A stretch of DNA of 64,000 nucleotides from SHZI01 sp038214295. GTDB taxonomy: Bacteria; Pseudomonadota; Gammaproteobacteria; Steroidobacterales; GCA-2729495. Positions within the stretch are counted from its first letter, which is position 1; each line of letters starts with the position of its first letter. The notes beneath the pieces are model-generated. The model did not search any database, was not told the origin of the DNA, and worked only from the letters and a program-made list of their open reading frames with translations. The DNA lies in contig JBBQSA010000013.1 of assembly GCA_038214295.1 (NCBI GenBank), positions 1 through 64,000 of the forward strand, given 5' to 3'. This document shows positions 36,693-44,655 of this stretch, piece after piece. The position numbers and the translations under genes are program-made.

Positions 36693-37547
36693 ATGAATCC
36701 CACGATCGTGAAGGTGGCATCCGGGTGCCGCGGCCTCTTGAAGCTGACGCTCACCGTCCTCATGGCATCGTATGGGGGATCTGCGGTGGGAGACGAGCTA
36801 CCGCTCTGGGAGGTGGGCATCGGGGCGTTTCCCAGTAGCTTCCCCGCCTATCGGGGGTCGCGTGACCAGAAATATTACCTGCTGCCGTTTCCCTATGTGG
36901 TCTATCGGGGCGACATCCTGAAGGTCGATCGCGATGGAATCCGCGCCAGCCTGTTTCACTCGGAACGTGTCCAGTTGAATCTGAGTCTCGGCGGCGCCAT
37001 TCCCGCAGAGAGTGACGCCGGCGGCGCGCGTGAAGGCATGCCCGATCTGGATGGCGCACTGGAAATCGGGCCGGCCCTGGAGGTGCTGATTGCAGCGCCT
37101 TCACCGCGGCAGAAAGTGGAGATCCGGGTGCCGGTCCGTGCGGCCGTGGTCACCAATTTTCGGCGGGTCGATCCGGAGGGATGGGTTTTCAATCCGCAGG
37201 TCGCCTGGGACTATGAAAGCGGAGGGTCCGGCTGGAATGCCAGTTTGAGTCTCGGCACCTTGTTTGCGGACCGCAAGTACCATGCTTACTACTACGACGT
37301 GGAGCCCCAATACGCCACGCCGGAACGTCGCGCCTACCGCGCGACGGGGGGTTATAGTGGAGCCATGGTCACTGGGACTGTCAGCCGCCGGGTTGGTCAC
37401 ATCTGGATAGGGGGGTTCCTTCGATACGACAACCTGGCCGGCGCCGCCTTCGTCGACAGTCCGCTGGTGGAGACCCGGCATTCCGTGATGGGCGGCCTGG
37501 CTGTGGCATGGACCTTTGCCACCTCCACCAAGATGGTTTCCAATTAG
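36693..37547 (+). CDS. MipA/OmpV-family outer membrane protein
   Basis: This 284-residue protein has a signal sequence (helix about 14-32, LKLTLTVLMASYGGS). A beta-barrel-like body follows, with EVGIGAFPSSFPAYRGSRDQKYYLLPFPYVVYRGD, LSLGGAIPAES and RVPVRAAVV, diagnostic of the MipA/OmpV family. In E. coli MipA scaffolds murein enzymes; other members are porin-like. The final strand is followed by a polar tail rather than a terminal aromatic. The ribosome-binding site before ATG 36693 is weak. Its end lies next to, or overlaps, the chorismatase frame. Confidence 0.82.
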   Translation: MNPTIVKVASGCRGLLKLTLTVLMASYGGSAVGDELPLWEVGIGAFPSSFPAYRGSRDQKYYLLPFPYVVYRGDILKVDRDGIRASLFHSERVQLNLSLGGAIPAESDAGGAREGMPDLDGALEIGPALEVLIAAPSPRQKVEIRVPVRAAVVTNFRRVDPEGWVFNPQVAWDYESGGSGWNASLSLGTLFADRKYHAYYYDVEPQYATPERRAYRATGGYSGAMVTGTVSRRVGHIWIGGFLRYDNLAGAAFVDSPLVETRHSVMGGLAVAWTFATSTKMVSN

Positions 37548-37608
37548 CACGGGTCGGCTATGGCCGAATGAGCATGAGCCGGTCGGCAGCCGCCCGGGAC
37601 GTTCCCTG

Positions 37609-38658
37609 GTGGTCCCAGACAAACTTCTAGTTGAATGCCTGCCTGCCGCTGCACTGGCGGACCGTCCCCGCGACTGGTGGCAGACAGTGTTAGGTGTCGC
37701 GCGGTTTGGTCAGCGATCCGCGGCGCCCGAGCATACTGACATTCCCTTTGCATTCACGGGGCTGCGCAATCTCGGACCGGGCGCCGAGACGTGTGAAGTC
37801 TGGCGGTGCGTGCAACCGATCGTGGCCGGGCGTAGCGGTCAACTGCGGTACCGTGCGGCGCCGCAGGTCCTGTTCGGCTGCATCGAACTCCGGGAGGAGT
37901 CGTCGGCACGGCTCACTGCAGATGGCTCAACAGCGGATGACTCAACGGCGGTCCAGCAAGCCACCTCCGACGCCTATGCGGAAATTTTCTCGACACTCGA
38001 TCGGCTGGGGTATCCCCACCTGCTCAGGATCTGGAACTATCTGCCCGATATCAACCGGGAAACGCCGGAAGGAGAGCGCTACCGGCAATTCAACAGCGCG
38101 CGGCGCCGGGCCTTCCTGGCCCATCAGCGGGCCGTCGACAGCGCGCCTCCTGCGGCTTGCGCCCTTGGTTCGCCAGCCGGTGGTTCCCTGGTCGTGTACT
38201 TCCTTGCGAGCCCGGCGCCTGCGAGGACCCTCGAGAATCCGCGTCAGGTCAGCGCTTACCATTACCCTCGGGAATATGGTCCGGACAGCCCCACATTCTC
38301 GCGGGCGGCAATTGCTTCCCAAGGCCTCGGGGACCTACTGTTAATCTCCGGGACGGCCAGCGTTGTCGGTCATCGGACCGTTCATGCCGGCGACGCCGCA
38401 GCCCAGGCGCATGAGACCATGACTAACATTGCGGTGCTTGTCGATGGCGCAAATGAACTGACCGACGCCGGCACATTTTCCATGCAGAAGCTGCAGTACA
38501 AGGCGTACGTCCGGCATCCAGGGGACCTTCGGGCGATTCGCCAGGTGATGGCGCAGCGACTTCCCCACGATGTAGCGATAACCTATCTGCAGGCTGATAT
38601 CTGTCGCAGCGACCTGCTGGTGGAAATCGAGGCCGCAGGGAGTCCTGTGCCGGCATGA
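37609..38658 (+). CDS. Chorismatase (FkbO/Hyg5/XanB2 family), aryl starter synthase
   Basis: The protein (about 349 residues from GTG 37609) carries chorismatase motifs: RIWNYLPDINRETPEGE, ENPRQVSAYHYPREYGP, LLISGTASVVGHRTVHAGD and the C-terminal CRSDLLVEIE with the catalytic Glu. Family members hydrolyse chorismate. XanB2 yields 3- and 4-hydroxybenzoate for xanthomonadin and ubiquinone, and Hyg5 yields 3-hydroxybenzoate; the product here cannot be settled by eye. No ATG exists in frame: GTG 37609 or TTG 37516 (which would overlap mipA by 32 bases) are candidates. It heads the polyene cluster, and its stop overlaps the next ATG. Confidence 0.88.
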   Translation: MVPDKLLVECLPAAALADRPRDWWQTVLGVARFGQRSAAPEHTDIPFAFTGLRNLGPGAETCEVWRCVQPIVAGRSGQLRYRAAPQVLFGCIELREESSARLTADGSTADDSTAVQQATSDAYAEIFSTLDRLGYPHLLRIWNYLPDINRETPEGERYRQFNSARRRAFLAHQRAVDSAPPAACALGSPAGGSLVVYFLASPAPARTLENPRQVSAYHYPREYGPDSPTFSRAAIASQGLGDLLLISGTASVVGHRTVHAGDAAAQAHETMTNIAVLVDGANELTDAGTFSMQKLQYKAYVRHPGDLRAIRQVMAQRLPHDVAITYLQADICRSDLLVEIEAAGSPVPA

Positions 38659-39440
38659 TCCGCGTGCTTCAGGCACTGTGGGACTATGCGGTGATCTACG
38701 TTTCTATGGCCGTCTTTGCCGCAACTTGCCTGGTGCTGTCGGCGGCCGCCCTGCCGCTTTACGCGCTCCTGTCGCGCCGTAGTGGCGTCAGGATTGGCAG
38801 GCTCGGCATCAGCCGCGCCGCCCGGCTTTACGGCTGCTGGCTGACGCTGGTTGGAGCGTACCGATTGGACCTCGACGCGCTTGATGCCCTGCGTGACGAA
38901 CCGGGCATCATTCTCGCGCCCAATCATCCCTCCCTCATCGACGCAATACTGATCCTCTCGCGCCACCCCAACGTGACCTGCGTCATGAAATCAGACCTGA
39001 TGAACAATATGTTCCTCGGGGTCAGCGCGCGCCTCGCCGGCTACATCTGCAATCGGCCGCCGCGACGGATGGTGCGGGATTCCGTAACTGAGCTGCGACG
39101 TGGGGGCATGCTGCTGTTGTTTCCTGAGGGCACGCGGACGATTCAGCCGCCGGTCAATCGCTTCACCTCAAGCGTTGGGCTGATTGCCAAGCGGGCGGGT
39201 GTGCCGGTGCAGGCACTGATCCTGGAGACTGATTCACCGTGCCTGAGCAAGGGCTGGTCGCCAGTCCGGCGGACGCCACTTCCCATCGGCTTCAGGGTGC
39301 GGCTCGGGCGGCGCTTTGCGGCGCCGGACGACGCCAGGGCGCTTGATCGCGAACTGGAAAGCTATTTCCGCGAGGAACTGGCGGATTCCGTCCAGAACAG
39401 GTGGCTCGCGGTACGGCTGCTCCGGCATAAGGCCGGATGA
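38655..39440 (+). CDS. PlsC-like lysophospholipid/glycerolipid acyltransferase
   Basis: This 261-residue membrane-bound acyltransferase has N-terminal hydrophobic helices (about 12-40), the catalytic HX4D motif NHPSLID (H91, D96) and the substrate motif FPEGTRT (about 155). It probably transfers an acyl or aryl-polyenoyl chain to a glycerol- or sugar-lipid carrier, as proposed for acyltransferases in aryl-polyene and xanthomonadin clusters. ATG 38655 overlaps the chorismatase stop. Confidence 0.88.
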   Translation: MIRVLQALWDYAVIYVSMAVFAATCLVLSAAALPLYALLSRRSGVRIGRLGISRAARLYGCWLTLVGAYRLDLDALDALRDEPGIILAPNHPSLIDAILILSRHPNVTCVMKSDLMNNMFLGVSARLAGYICNRPPRRMVRDSVTELRRGGMLLLFPEGTRTIQPPVNRFTSSVGLIAKRAGVPVQALILETDSPCLSKGWSPVRRTPLPIGFRVRLGRRFAAPDDARALDRELESYFREELADSVQNRWLAVRLLRHKAG

Positions 39441-39450
39441 CGCTGGCCGT

Positions 39451-40209
39451 ATGCAGGTTTCCACAACACATGTCGTCCTCATACCGAGCTACAACCCGGG
39501 ACCCCGGGTATTGAAGACAGTGGCGGCGGCTCGCGCACACTGGGCGCCGGTGTGGGTCATTGTGGATGGCAGTACCGATGGCACGGCCGCGGAACTGCTG
39601 GCGCTGGCCGGCCAGGATCCACACCTCCGCGTCTTGGTCCTGCCGGAAAATCGCGGCAAGGGCGCGGCTGTCCTGCACGGCCTGCATCAGGCTTTGCAGG
39701 CAGGCTTTACGAACGTGCTCACGATGGATTCTGACGGCCAGCATCCAGCGGCCCAGATCCCGCAGTTCATGTCAGCGTCGGCTGCGGCGCCGGAAGCGCT
39801 GATACTCGGCGAGCCCGTGTTCGATGCCGGCGCCCCGCGTTTGCGCGTATATGGGCGCCGCATCTCGAACTGGTGGACGAATCTGGAAACCCTCTGGGCT
39901 GGCGTCCATGACTCCCTGTTCGGCTTCCGCGTTTACCCGGCGGCACCGCTGGAGCGGGTCATGCGACACCAGCCCTGGATGCGCCGCTTTGATTTCGATG
40001 TGGAAGCCGCCGTCCGCTTGAGCTGGTACGGACTACCTATCGTGAATATCCCGGCCGCCGTACGGTATTTTCCCGCGGCGGAGGGTGGTATCTCGCATTT
40101 TCGCTATGGCCGTGACAATGCACTCCTGACCTGGATGCATTTTCGGCTGGTGGTGGAATTTCTGGTCCGACTGCCGGTGCTGGTAAAGAGGCGGTTGTCA
40201 GGGGGGTGA
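39451..40209 (+). CDS. Family 2 glycosyltransferase
   Basis: This 252-residue GT-A enzyme has VVLIPSYNPGPRVLK, VDGSTDGTAAELL, NRGKGAAVLHGL and the DXD-like metal site MDSDGQHPAAQ. The C-terminus has an amphipathic or membrane-proximal segment (LTWMHFRLVVEFLVRLPVLV). The donor and acceptor are unknown; in this context it may glycosylate the pigment or its lipid anchor. ATG 39451 starts the family domain, 10 bases after the acyltransferase. It overlaps the convergent methyltransferase by 12 bases. Confidence 0.87.
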   Translation: MQVSTTHVVLIPSYNPGPRVLKTVAAARAHWAPVWVIVDGSTDGTAAELLALAGQDPHLRVLVLPENRGKGAAVLHGLHQALQAGFTNVLTMDSDGQHPAAQIPQFMSASAAAPEALILGEPVFDAGAPRLRVYGRRISNWWTNLETLWAGVHDSLFGFRVYPAAPLERVMRHQPWMRRFDFDVEAAVRLSWYGLPIVNIPAAVRYFPAAEGGISHFRYGRDNALLTWMHFRLVVEFLVRLPVLVKRRLSGG

Positions 40210-40953
40210 CTGCCCGTCAACCGGCGCCTTCTGTCCGCGATAGGCCGAGAAGATTCCAATTTCGACATCACGGCTCACGGCGACGAAGCCGGCCCGCCTC
40301 ATGGCGTCCATCACAGCGGCTGGGGCGATGCAGGCCTCTATCGTGTCCCAGTGGTAACGCATCAGTTCCGGGGTGTCCCGGTGCTTCGACAAGCGGGAGG
40401 CCAGCAAGGGGACAATGCGGCGCATATAGGTCTTCAGGGCCCAGCGTGCCCAAGGTCTGCGCGGCACTGTGATCTCAAGAATGCAGAGAGTCCCCCGCGC
40501 CCTGAGAATCCGCTGGAACTCAGCGAAGGCCGTTGCCAGGTCGTCCAGGTGGCGAAGGGCGTAGCCCATGCTGATGAAATCAGCGGAGTCATCAGGCAGC
40601 GGAATGTGTTCAGCACTCCCGGCCAGAAGCCGGACGCCGGCCGGGACCTTCGCATGCTCCAGCATGCCCGGGCTTGGATCGACGCCGGTAACCCGGGCTG
40701 GATCGCCGACGATGACCGCAGCCTCGCTCGCCACCAGCCCCGTGCCGGTGCCCACATCCACCACATCCATGCCGTGGTGGAGGCCGGCATTGATCAGGGC
40801 GCGCCGGCGATATCCGGACCCCGTGCCAACGGCCATCGCCCGCTCGACGCGGTCGTAGTCCCCGGCGGTTCGGCTGAAGATGTCCCGGACCCATTTTCGG
40901 CGCTGTGGCTCGCCCGGGTAGTAGCTCTGAAGGGGAGGGTGCGGAGGATGCAC
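40198..40953 (-). CDS. Class I SAM-dependent methyltransferase (UbiE-like)
   Basis: This 251-residue methyltransferase has RRKWVRDIFSRTAGDYDRVE, motif I DVVDVGTGTGLVA, acidic GVDPSPGM and the post-motif DFISMGYALRHLDDL, close to the UbiE/MenG group. In aryl-polyene clusters a similar enzyme methylates the aryl head group. I chose GTG 40953, with CGGAG about 8 bases upstream. The open frame extends to 41127, but that part overlaps the ACP gene and lacks similarity. It is the only cluster gene on the minus strand. Confidence 0.85.
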   Translation of the reverse strand: MHPPHPPLQSYYPGEPQRRKWVRDIFSRTAGDYDRVERAMAVGTGSGYRRRALINAGLHHGMDVVDVGTGTGLVASEAAVIVGDPARVTGVDPSPGMLEHAKVPAGVRLLAGSAEHIPLPDDSADFISMGYALRHLDDLATAFAEFQRILRARGTLCILEITVPRRPWARWALKTYMRRIVPLLASRLSKHRDTPELMRYHWDTIEACIAPAAVMDAMRRAGFVAVSRDVEIGIFSAYRGQKAPVDGQSPP

Positions 40954-40991
40954 GGCTGACTCCGTTGCCTGAGATTCCCAGGCTATTGCTG

Positions 40992-41019
40992 ACCATACCA
41001 CGGACCCGCAGCGGGCCAA
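40992..41019 (-). promoter_or_regulatory. Promoter of the methyltransferase
   Basis: On the minus strand -35 TTGGCC (41014-41019) and -10 TATGGT (40992-40997) are 16 bases apart. They would start transcription near 40985, leaving a leader of about 32 bases that contains the ribosome-binding site. It is embedded in the 84-base divergent region shared with the ACP promoter. Confidence 0.45.
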
Positions 41020-41024
41020 TCGTC

Positions 41025-41030
41025 TATAAT
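41025..41030 (+). promoter_or_regulatory. -10 element for a leaderless ACP transcript
   Basis: A perfect TATAAT stands 7 bases before the ACP ATG (41038), so transcription would start at or next to the start codon. No Shine-Dalgarno sequence and no good -35 are visible. A perfect -10 is notable in such GC-rich DNA. Confidence 0.55.
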
Positions 41031-41037
41031 TGACCTC

Positions 41038-41343
41038 ATGCCGGACCATCAGCACACGCCTGAGAAGGCAGGGCAACGTCCTTCCAGCGAAGAACTGGTA
41101 CGGGAAATTGCGTTGCTGATCACGCAAGCGCTGAACCTGGACGTGCCGGCGGCCGACATCGACCCTGAAGCGCCTCTCTACCGCGACGGCCTTGGGCTCG
41201 ATTCAATTGATATCCTGGAAATTTCCCTCGTCGTCTCGAAGCGCTACGGAGTGGAAATCAAGGCCAACAGCCCGGACAACCAAAATATCTTCCGTTCGCT
41301 CAGGGGCCTGGCGGAATTCGTTACCGAGCACCGGACTTGCTGA
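41038..41343 (+). CDS. Acyl carrier protein of the polyene pathway
   Basis: This 101-residue ACP has the phosphopantetheine site GLGLDSIDILE with S56 as the attachment residue, and an N-terminal extension of about 17 residues before helix 1. It would carry the aryl starter and the growing polyene chain. Only one ACP gene is present, whereas E. coli-type aryl-polyene clusters have two. The following 40 bases separate it from the ligase gene. Confidence 0.93.
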   Translation: MPDHQHTPEKAGQRPSSEELVREIALLITQALNLDVPAADIDPEAPLYRDGLGLDSIDILEISLVVSKRYGVEIKANSPDNQNIFRSLRGLAEFVTEHRTC

Positions 41344-41383
41344 TGCCATCCTGAGCCCACGGCTCACTAATTGAGTTTCCATC

Positions 41384-42721
41384 ATGGACGGCGTCCCGCT
41401 TTTTGCCCATCGCCATGCCAATGACGTGGTCGCCTATCAGCGGGGCAACGCCATTCATGCCCGCCAGTTTCTCGCTGACATCGCACACCTCAGGGCAGTT
41501 TTACCTGCTACGAGACACGTGCTGCTTGCCTGCCAGGATCGCTACCATTTTACGGTCGGCTTCGCCGCCGGACTCCTGTCAGGCCGGGTGAGCCTCCTGC
41601 CCTCTACGCAGACACCGGAGGTCATCCGGAAACTGCGGCAGTACGCTCCCGATGCCATCTGCCTCACGGACGACCCGGCCTGTGAAATCGACCTGCCGAG
41701 GGTCCGGTTCCCTTCAGGTCCAGGTCCAGGTCCGGACTCGGTCGCGTGGTCCGTACCGCGTGTTCCGGCAGACCAGCTTGCTGCCTGTGTCTTCACCTCC
41801 GGTTCGACGGGTGTGCCAGTCCCCCATGCCAAGACCTGGGGTCTGTTAGTCCGTTGCGTCAGGGTCGAGGCCGAGCGCATGGGGCTCGCTCACGGTGGTG
41901 GTCGCTCAATTGTCGCCACGGTTCCGCCGCAGCATATGTACGGCCTTGAGTCATCCGTGCTTGTGGCGCTCCACAGCGGCAGTGCCTTCTGTGCAGAACG
42001 GCCATTCTTTCCAGCCGACATTGCCACTGCCCTGGCTGCCCTGCCGGCGCCCAGGGTGCTGGTATCAACGCCGGTCCACCTGCGGACGCTGCTGGCGGTT
42101 GACGTGGTGCTGCCGCCAGTCGAGCTCATCCTCTCAGCCACGGCGCCGTTGTCGAAGAAGCTGGCGGTCGAGTTGGAAGCTCGCTATGGCACGTCGCTGC
42201 TGGAAATCTATGGCTCCACCGAAACGGGCCAGATTGCCAGCCGGCGCACCACCGCAACGGATGAGTGGCGGCTGTGGCCCGAAGTGCGCCTCACCGCACG
42301 GGACGGCCAGGCGTGGATTGACGGCGGGCATGTAGAGGCGCCGACCCCCATGGGAGACATGCTGGAGAAGATGGGTGACGACCGCTTCCTGCTGTACGGC
42401 CGGACGGCGGACCTGGTTAATGTCGCGGGCAAGCGCAGCTCCCTGGCCTTCCTTGATCACCAGCTCATGAGCATTCCCGGCGTGCTGGACGGCGCTTTTT
42501 TCCTGCCGGAGGACGGCGAATCCTCCGGGACCGGCATCGCTCGCCTGGGCGCACTGGTCGTCGCGCCGACCCTGGATGCGGCAGCCATTACCCGGCAGCT
42601 GCGCGAACGCATTGATCCCGCATTTCTGCCGCGACCGGTGCTCATGATCCCGGAGATTCGCCGCAATGCCACCGGCAAGCTTCCCCGGCACGTCCTGGAA
42701 GCGCTGGTGAACCGTGGCTGA
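41384..42721 (+). CDS. AMP-dependent acyl/aryl-ACP ligase (ApeH/XanA2-like)
   Basis: This 445-residue member of the ANL superfamily has the P-loop FTSGSTGVPVPHAKTW, YGSTETGQIASR (A5), LYGRTADLVNVAGKRSS (A7-A8) and a C-terminal NATGKLPR with the catalytic Lys. It should adenylate hydroxybenzoate and load it onto the ACP, as ApeH does in aryl-polyene synthesis. It is shorter than free-standing CoA ligases, which fits that group. A local GGTCCA repeat near 41715-41735 encodes GPGPGP in the N-domain. Confidence 0.9.
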   Translation: MDGVPLFAHRHANDVVAYQRGNAIHARQFLADIAHLRAVLPATRHVLLACQDRYHFTVGFAAGLLSGRVSLLPSTQTPEVIRKLRQYAPDAICLTDDPACEIDLPRVRFPSGPGPGPDSVAWSVPRVPADQLAACVFTSGSTGVPVPHAKTWGLLVRCVRVEAERMGLAHGGGRSIVATVPPQHMYGLESSVLVALHSGSAFCAERPFFPADIATALAALPAPRVLVSTPVHLRTLLAVDVVLPPVELILSATAPLSKKLAVELEARYGTSLLEIYGSTETGQIASRRTTATDEWRLWPEVRLTARDGQAWIDGGHVEAPTPMGDMLEKMGDDRFLLYGRTADLVNVAGKRSSLAFLDHQLMSIPGVLDGAFFLPEDGESSGTGIARLGALVVAPTLDAAAITRQLRERIDPAFLPRPVLMIPEIRRNATGKLPRHVLEALVNRG

Positions 42722-43073
42722 GTCAGGGCGACCCACGGCCCAGGATGAAGTGGGCACCATGATTGTCCTGTCGATCCCCCCGGATCATGCGGCGTTCGCT
42801 GGTCATTTTCCAGGCAATCCCATAGTGCCGGGCGTGCTTCTGCTCGACGAGTCCCTGCGTTCTATTGCGGCGGCCTCCGGTGTCACACTCACGGAGTGCA
42901 GCATCGTGAACGCAAAATTCGCCAGCCCGGCCCGTCCTGGTGAGGAGTTGCGCCTGGATTTCGTGCGTGTTGAAGGTGGGCGCGTCAACTTTGCGATACG
43001 GGCGCCGGATCGGGTCGTCGCCAGCGGAACCTTCAGTATTCCGGGCATTGCGCCAGCAGCCGATGCGACCTGA
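42714..43073 (+). CDS. FabZ-like hotdog dehydratase (ApeI-like)
   Basis: This 119-residue hotdog protein has the FabZ active-site segment HFPGNPIVPGVLLLDE (H31), then VNAKFASPARPGEELRL. It would dehydrate a 3-hydroxyacyl-ACP to give a polyene double bond, in the role of ApeI, and the cluster also has an ApeP-like partner. GTG 42714 overlaps the ligase stop by eight bases, and its 3' end overlaps the next gene by 11 bases. Confidence 0.85.
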   Translation: MAESGRPTAQDEVGTMIVLSIPPDHAAFAGHFPGNPIVPGVLLLDESLRSIAAASGVTLTECSIVNAKFASPARPGEELRLDFVRVEGGRVNFAIRAPDRVVASGTFSIPGIAPAADAT

Positions 43074-44037
43074 GGCAGGCAAACCCGGGTCGTTGATCGG
43101 GGCGGCGTCGCCAGACTGGCTGGCGCGTGGCGAGCGCGGTTCCCGACTCCTGCTGCGGCTGATGAGCTGGATTTCCCTTCGGCTTGGTCGACGCCCCAGC
43201 CGGATAGTCCTCTACGCAATCACCGCGTATTTTTTTCTCTTCGCACCCGATGCCCGGCGGCACTCGCTCGATTATCTCCGGCGCGCCCTGTCCCGTTTGC
43301 CGACTGCAGGTGACCGGTTCCGACACATCCTTGCTTTTGCCTCGACCATTCACGATCGCGTCTTCCTTCTGAACGGCCGGCTTGATCTTTTTGACATTGC
43401 CATCGAGGGAGACAGGTTGTTGCTGTCAGCCCTCGAGAAGCGGGGTGGGGCACTACTCATGGGTGCGCATCTCGGCAGCTTCGAGGTGCTGCGGGCCATC
43501 GGCCGTAGTCAGACCGGGCGCGACGTAGCCATGGCCATGTATGCTGACAACGCGCGCAAGGTCAGTGCCACATTGGAGGCTCTGAATCCGCGCCTGAAGG
43601 CCGATATCATCCCGCTTGGCCAGCTGTCTGCCATGCTGGAAATCCGGGATCGTCTCGAGGCGGGTGCGTTGGTGGGCATGCTTGGTGATCGCAGCACCGG
43701 AGACGAACCGGGTCAACAGTGCATGTTTCTCGGTGCGCCGGCGGTGTTTCCGGTGGGCCCCTTCCGGGTTGCAGCCATGCTCCGGTGCCCGGTCTATTTC
43801 ATGGCGGGCCTCTACACCGGCGGCAATCGATACCGAATCGTGCTGGAAAGGATCGCGGACTTTTCCAGCGTGCCGGCAGAGGCAGGGGCCGGGGCAGCGG
43901 CAGTCGGCGCCGCAGTGCAGGAGTACGCGGCGGCGGTGGAGCGCCACTGTCGAGCGCAGCCCTATAACTGGTTCAACTTCTTCGACTTCTGGCAGGTACG
44001 CCCGGTCGCAGGGTCGGGTCAGGGCCGCAGCAGGTGA
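43063..44037 (+). CDS. LpxL/HtrB-like acyltransferase
   Basis: This 324-residue protein has an N-terminal membrane helix (about 46-62), the HX4E motif HLGSFE (H136, E141), LVGMLGDRSTGDEPGQQCMFLGAPAVFPVGPFRVA and FNFFDFW at the end. Lipid A late acyltransferases and the acyltransferases of aryl-polyene clusters share these features. It could attach the polyene chain to its lipid anchor. ATG 43063 overlaps the preceding gene; its stop overlaps the next start. Confidence 0.87.
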   Translation: MRPEAGKPGSLIGAASPDWLARGERGSRLLLRLMSWISLRLGRRPSRIVLYAITAYFFLFAPDARRHSLDYLRRALSRLPTAGDRFRHILAFASTIHDRVFLLNGRLDLFDIAIEGDRLLLSALEKRGGALLMGAHLGSFEVLRAIGRSQTGRDVAMAMYADNARKVSATLEALNPRLKADIIPLGQLSAMLEIRDRLEAGALVGMLGDRSTGDEPGQQCMFLGAPAVFPVGPFRVAAMLRCPVYFMAGLYTGGNRYRIVLERIADFSSVPAEAGAGAAAVGAAVQEYAAAVERHCRAQPYNWFNFFDFWQVRPVAGSGQGRSR

Positions 44038-44648
44038 TGGGCCGCCGCTCGATGCTGGCGCGGACTGGCGCGGCGGCTGCCGGGGCGGTAATGCTCCTCG
44101 CGTGCCTGCTTGCGGCCCCCGGGGCCGGGGCGGCGGCGGGCGACGCCCTCGATGAGCTCTTGATGAGATTCCGGCAGCGGGAGCATGGGCACGTGACCTT
44201 CACCGAGAGCTACAGTGCCACCGCGCTCGATCGTCCGCTCGAGTCGTCCGGCGAGTTGTTCTACGACGCGCCCGACAGGCTGGAAAAACGCACGCTGCTA
44301 CCGCGGCCCCAGCGCCTGGTAGTCGAGAGCGGAACCCTGATCATTGAACGGCGCCAAAAGCAATACCGCGTGGCCCTTGCGGATTACCCCCGGGTGGCAC
44401 CGTACATCGACAGTATCCGCGCGACGCTGGCCGGGGATCGATCAGCACTCGAGCGTGTCTTTCGCGTGGAGTTCAGCGGCTCCGACGAGGAGTGGACGCT
44501 CCTCCTCGCGCCGCTGGACGGCGAGGTGGCGGCCGACCTGGCGTCCATCCGGATCCAGGGTGCGGCCGATGCCATCAGGATCGTGACGATGAAACTTGCC
44601 AACGGTGAGCAATCCGTCATGACCCTCGGCACGCCTGCTGATCGCTGA
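44034..44648 (+). CDS. LolA-like outer membrane lipoprotein carrier
   Basis: This 204-residue exported protein has a signal peptide of about 35 residues (ending near GAGAAAG). A LolA-type beta fold follows, with FRQREHGHVTFTESYSATAL, SSGELFYDAPDRLEKRTL and LVVESGTLIIERRQKQYRV. In aryl-polyene clusters such proteins accompany the MMPL exporter and probably ferry the lipidic product across the periplasm. The GTG start (44034) overlaps the acyltransferase stop; ATG 44037 is also possible. Confidence 0.82.
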   Translation: MMGRRSMLARTGAAAAGAVMLLACLLAAPGAGAAAGDALDELLMRFRQREHGHVTFTESYSATALDRPLESSGELFYDAPDRLEKRTLLPRPQRLVVESGTLIIERRQKQYRVALADYPRVAPYIDSIRATLAGDRSALERVFRVEFSGSDEEWTLLLAPLDGEVAADLASIRIQGAADAIRIVTMKLANGEQSVMTLGTPADR

Positions 44649-44655
44649 TCGCTGA

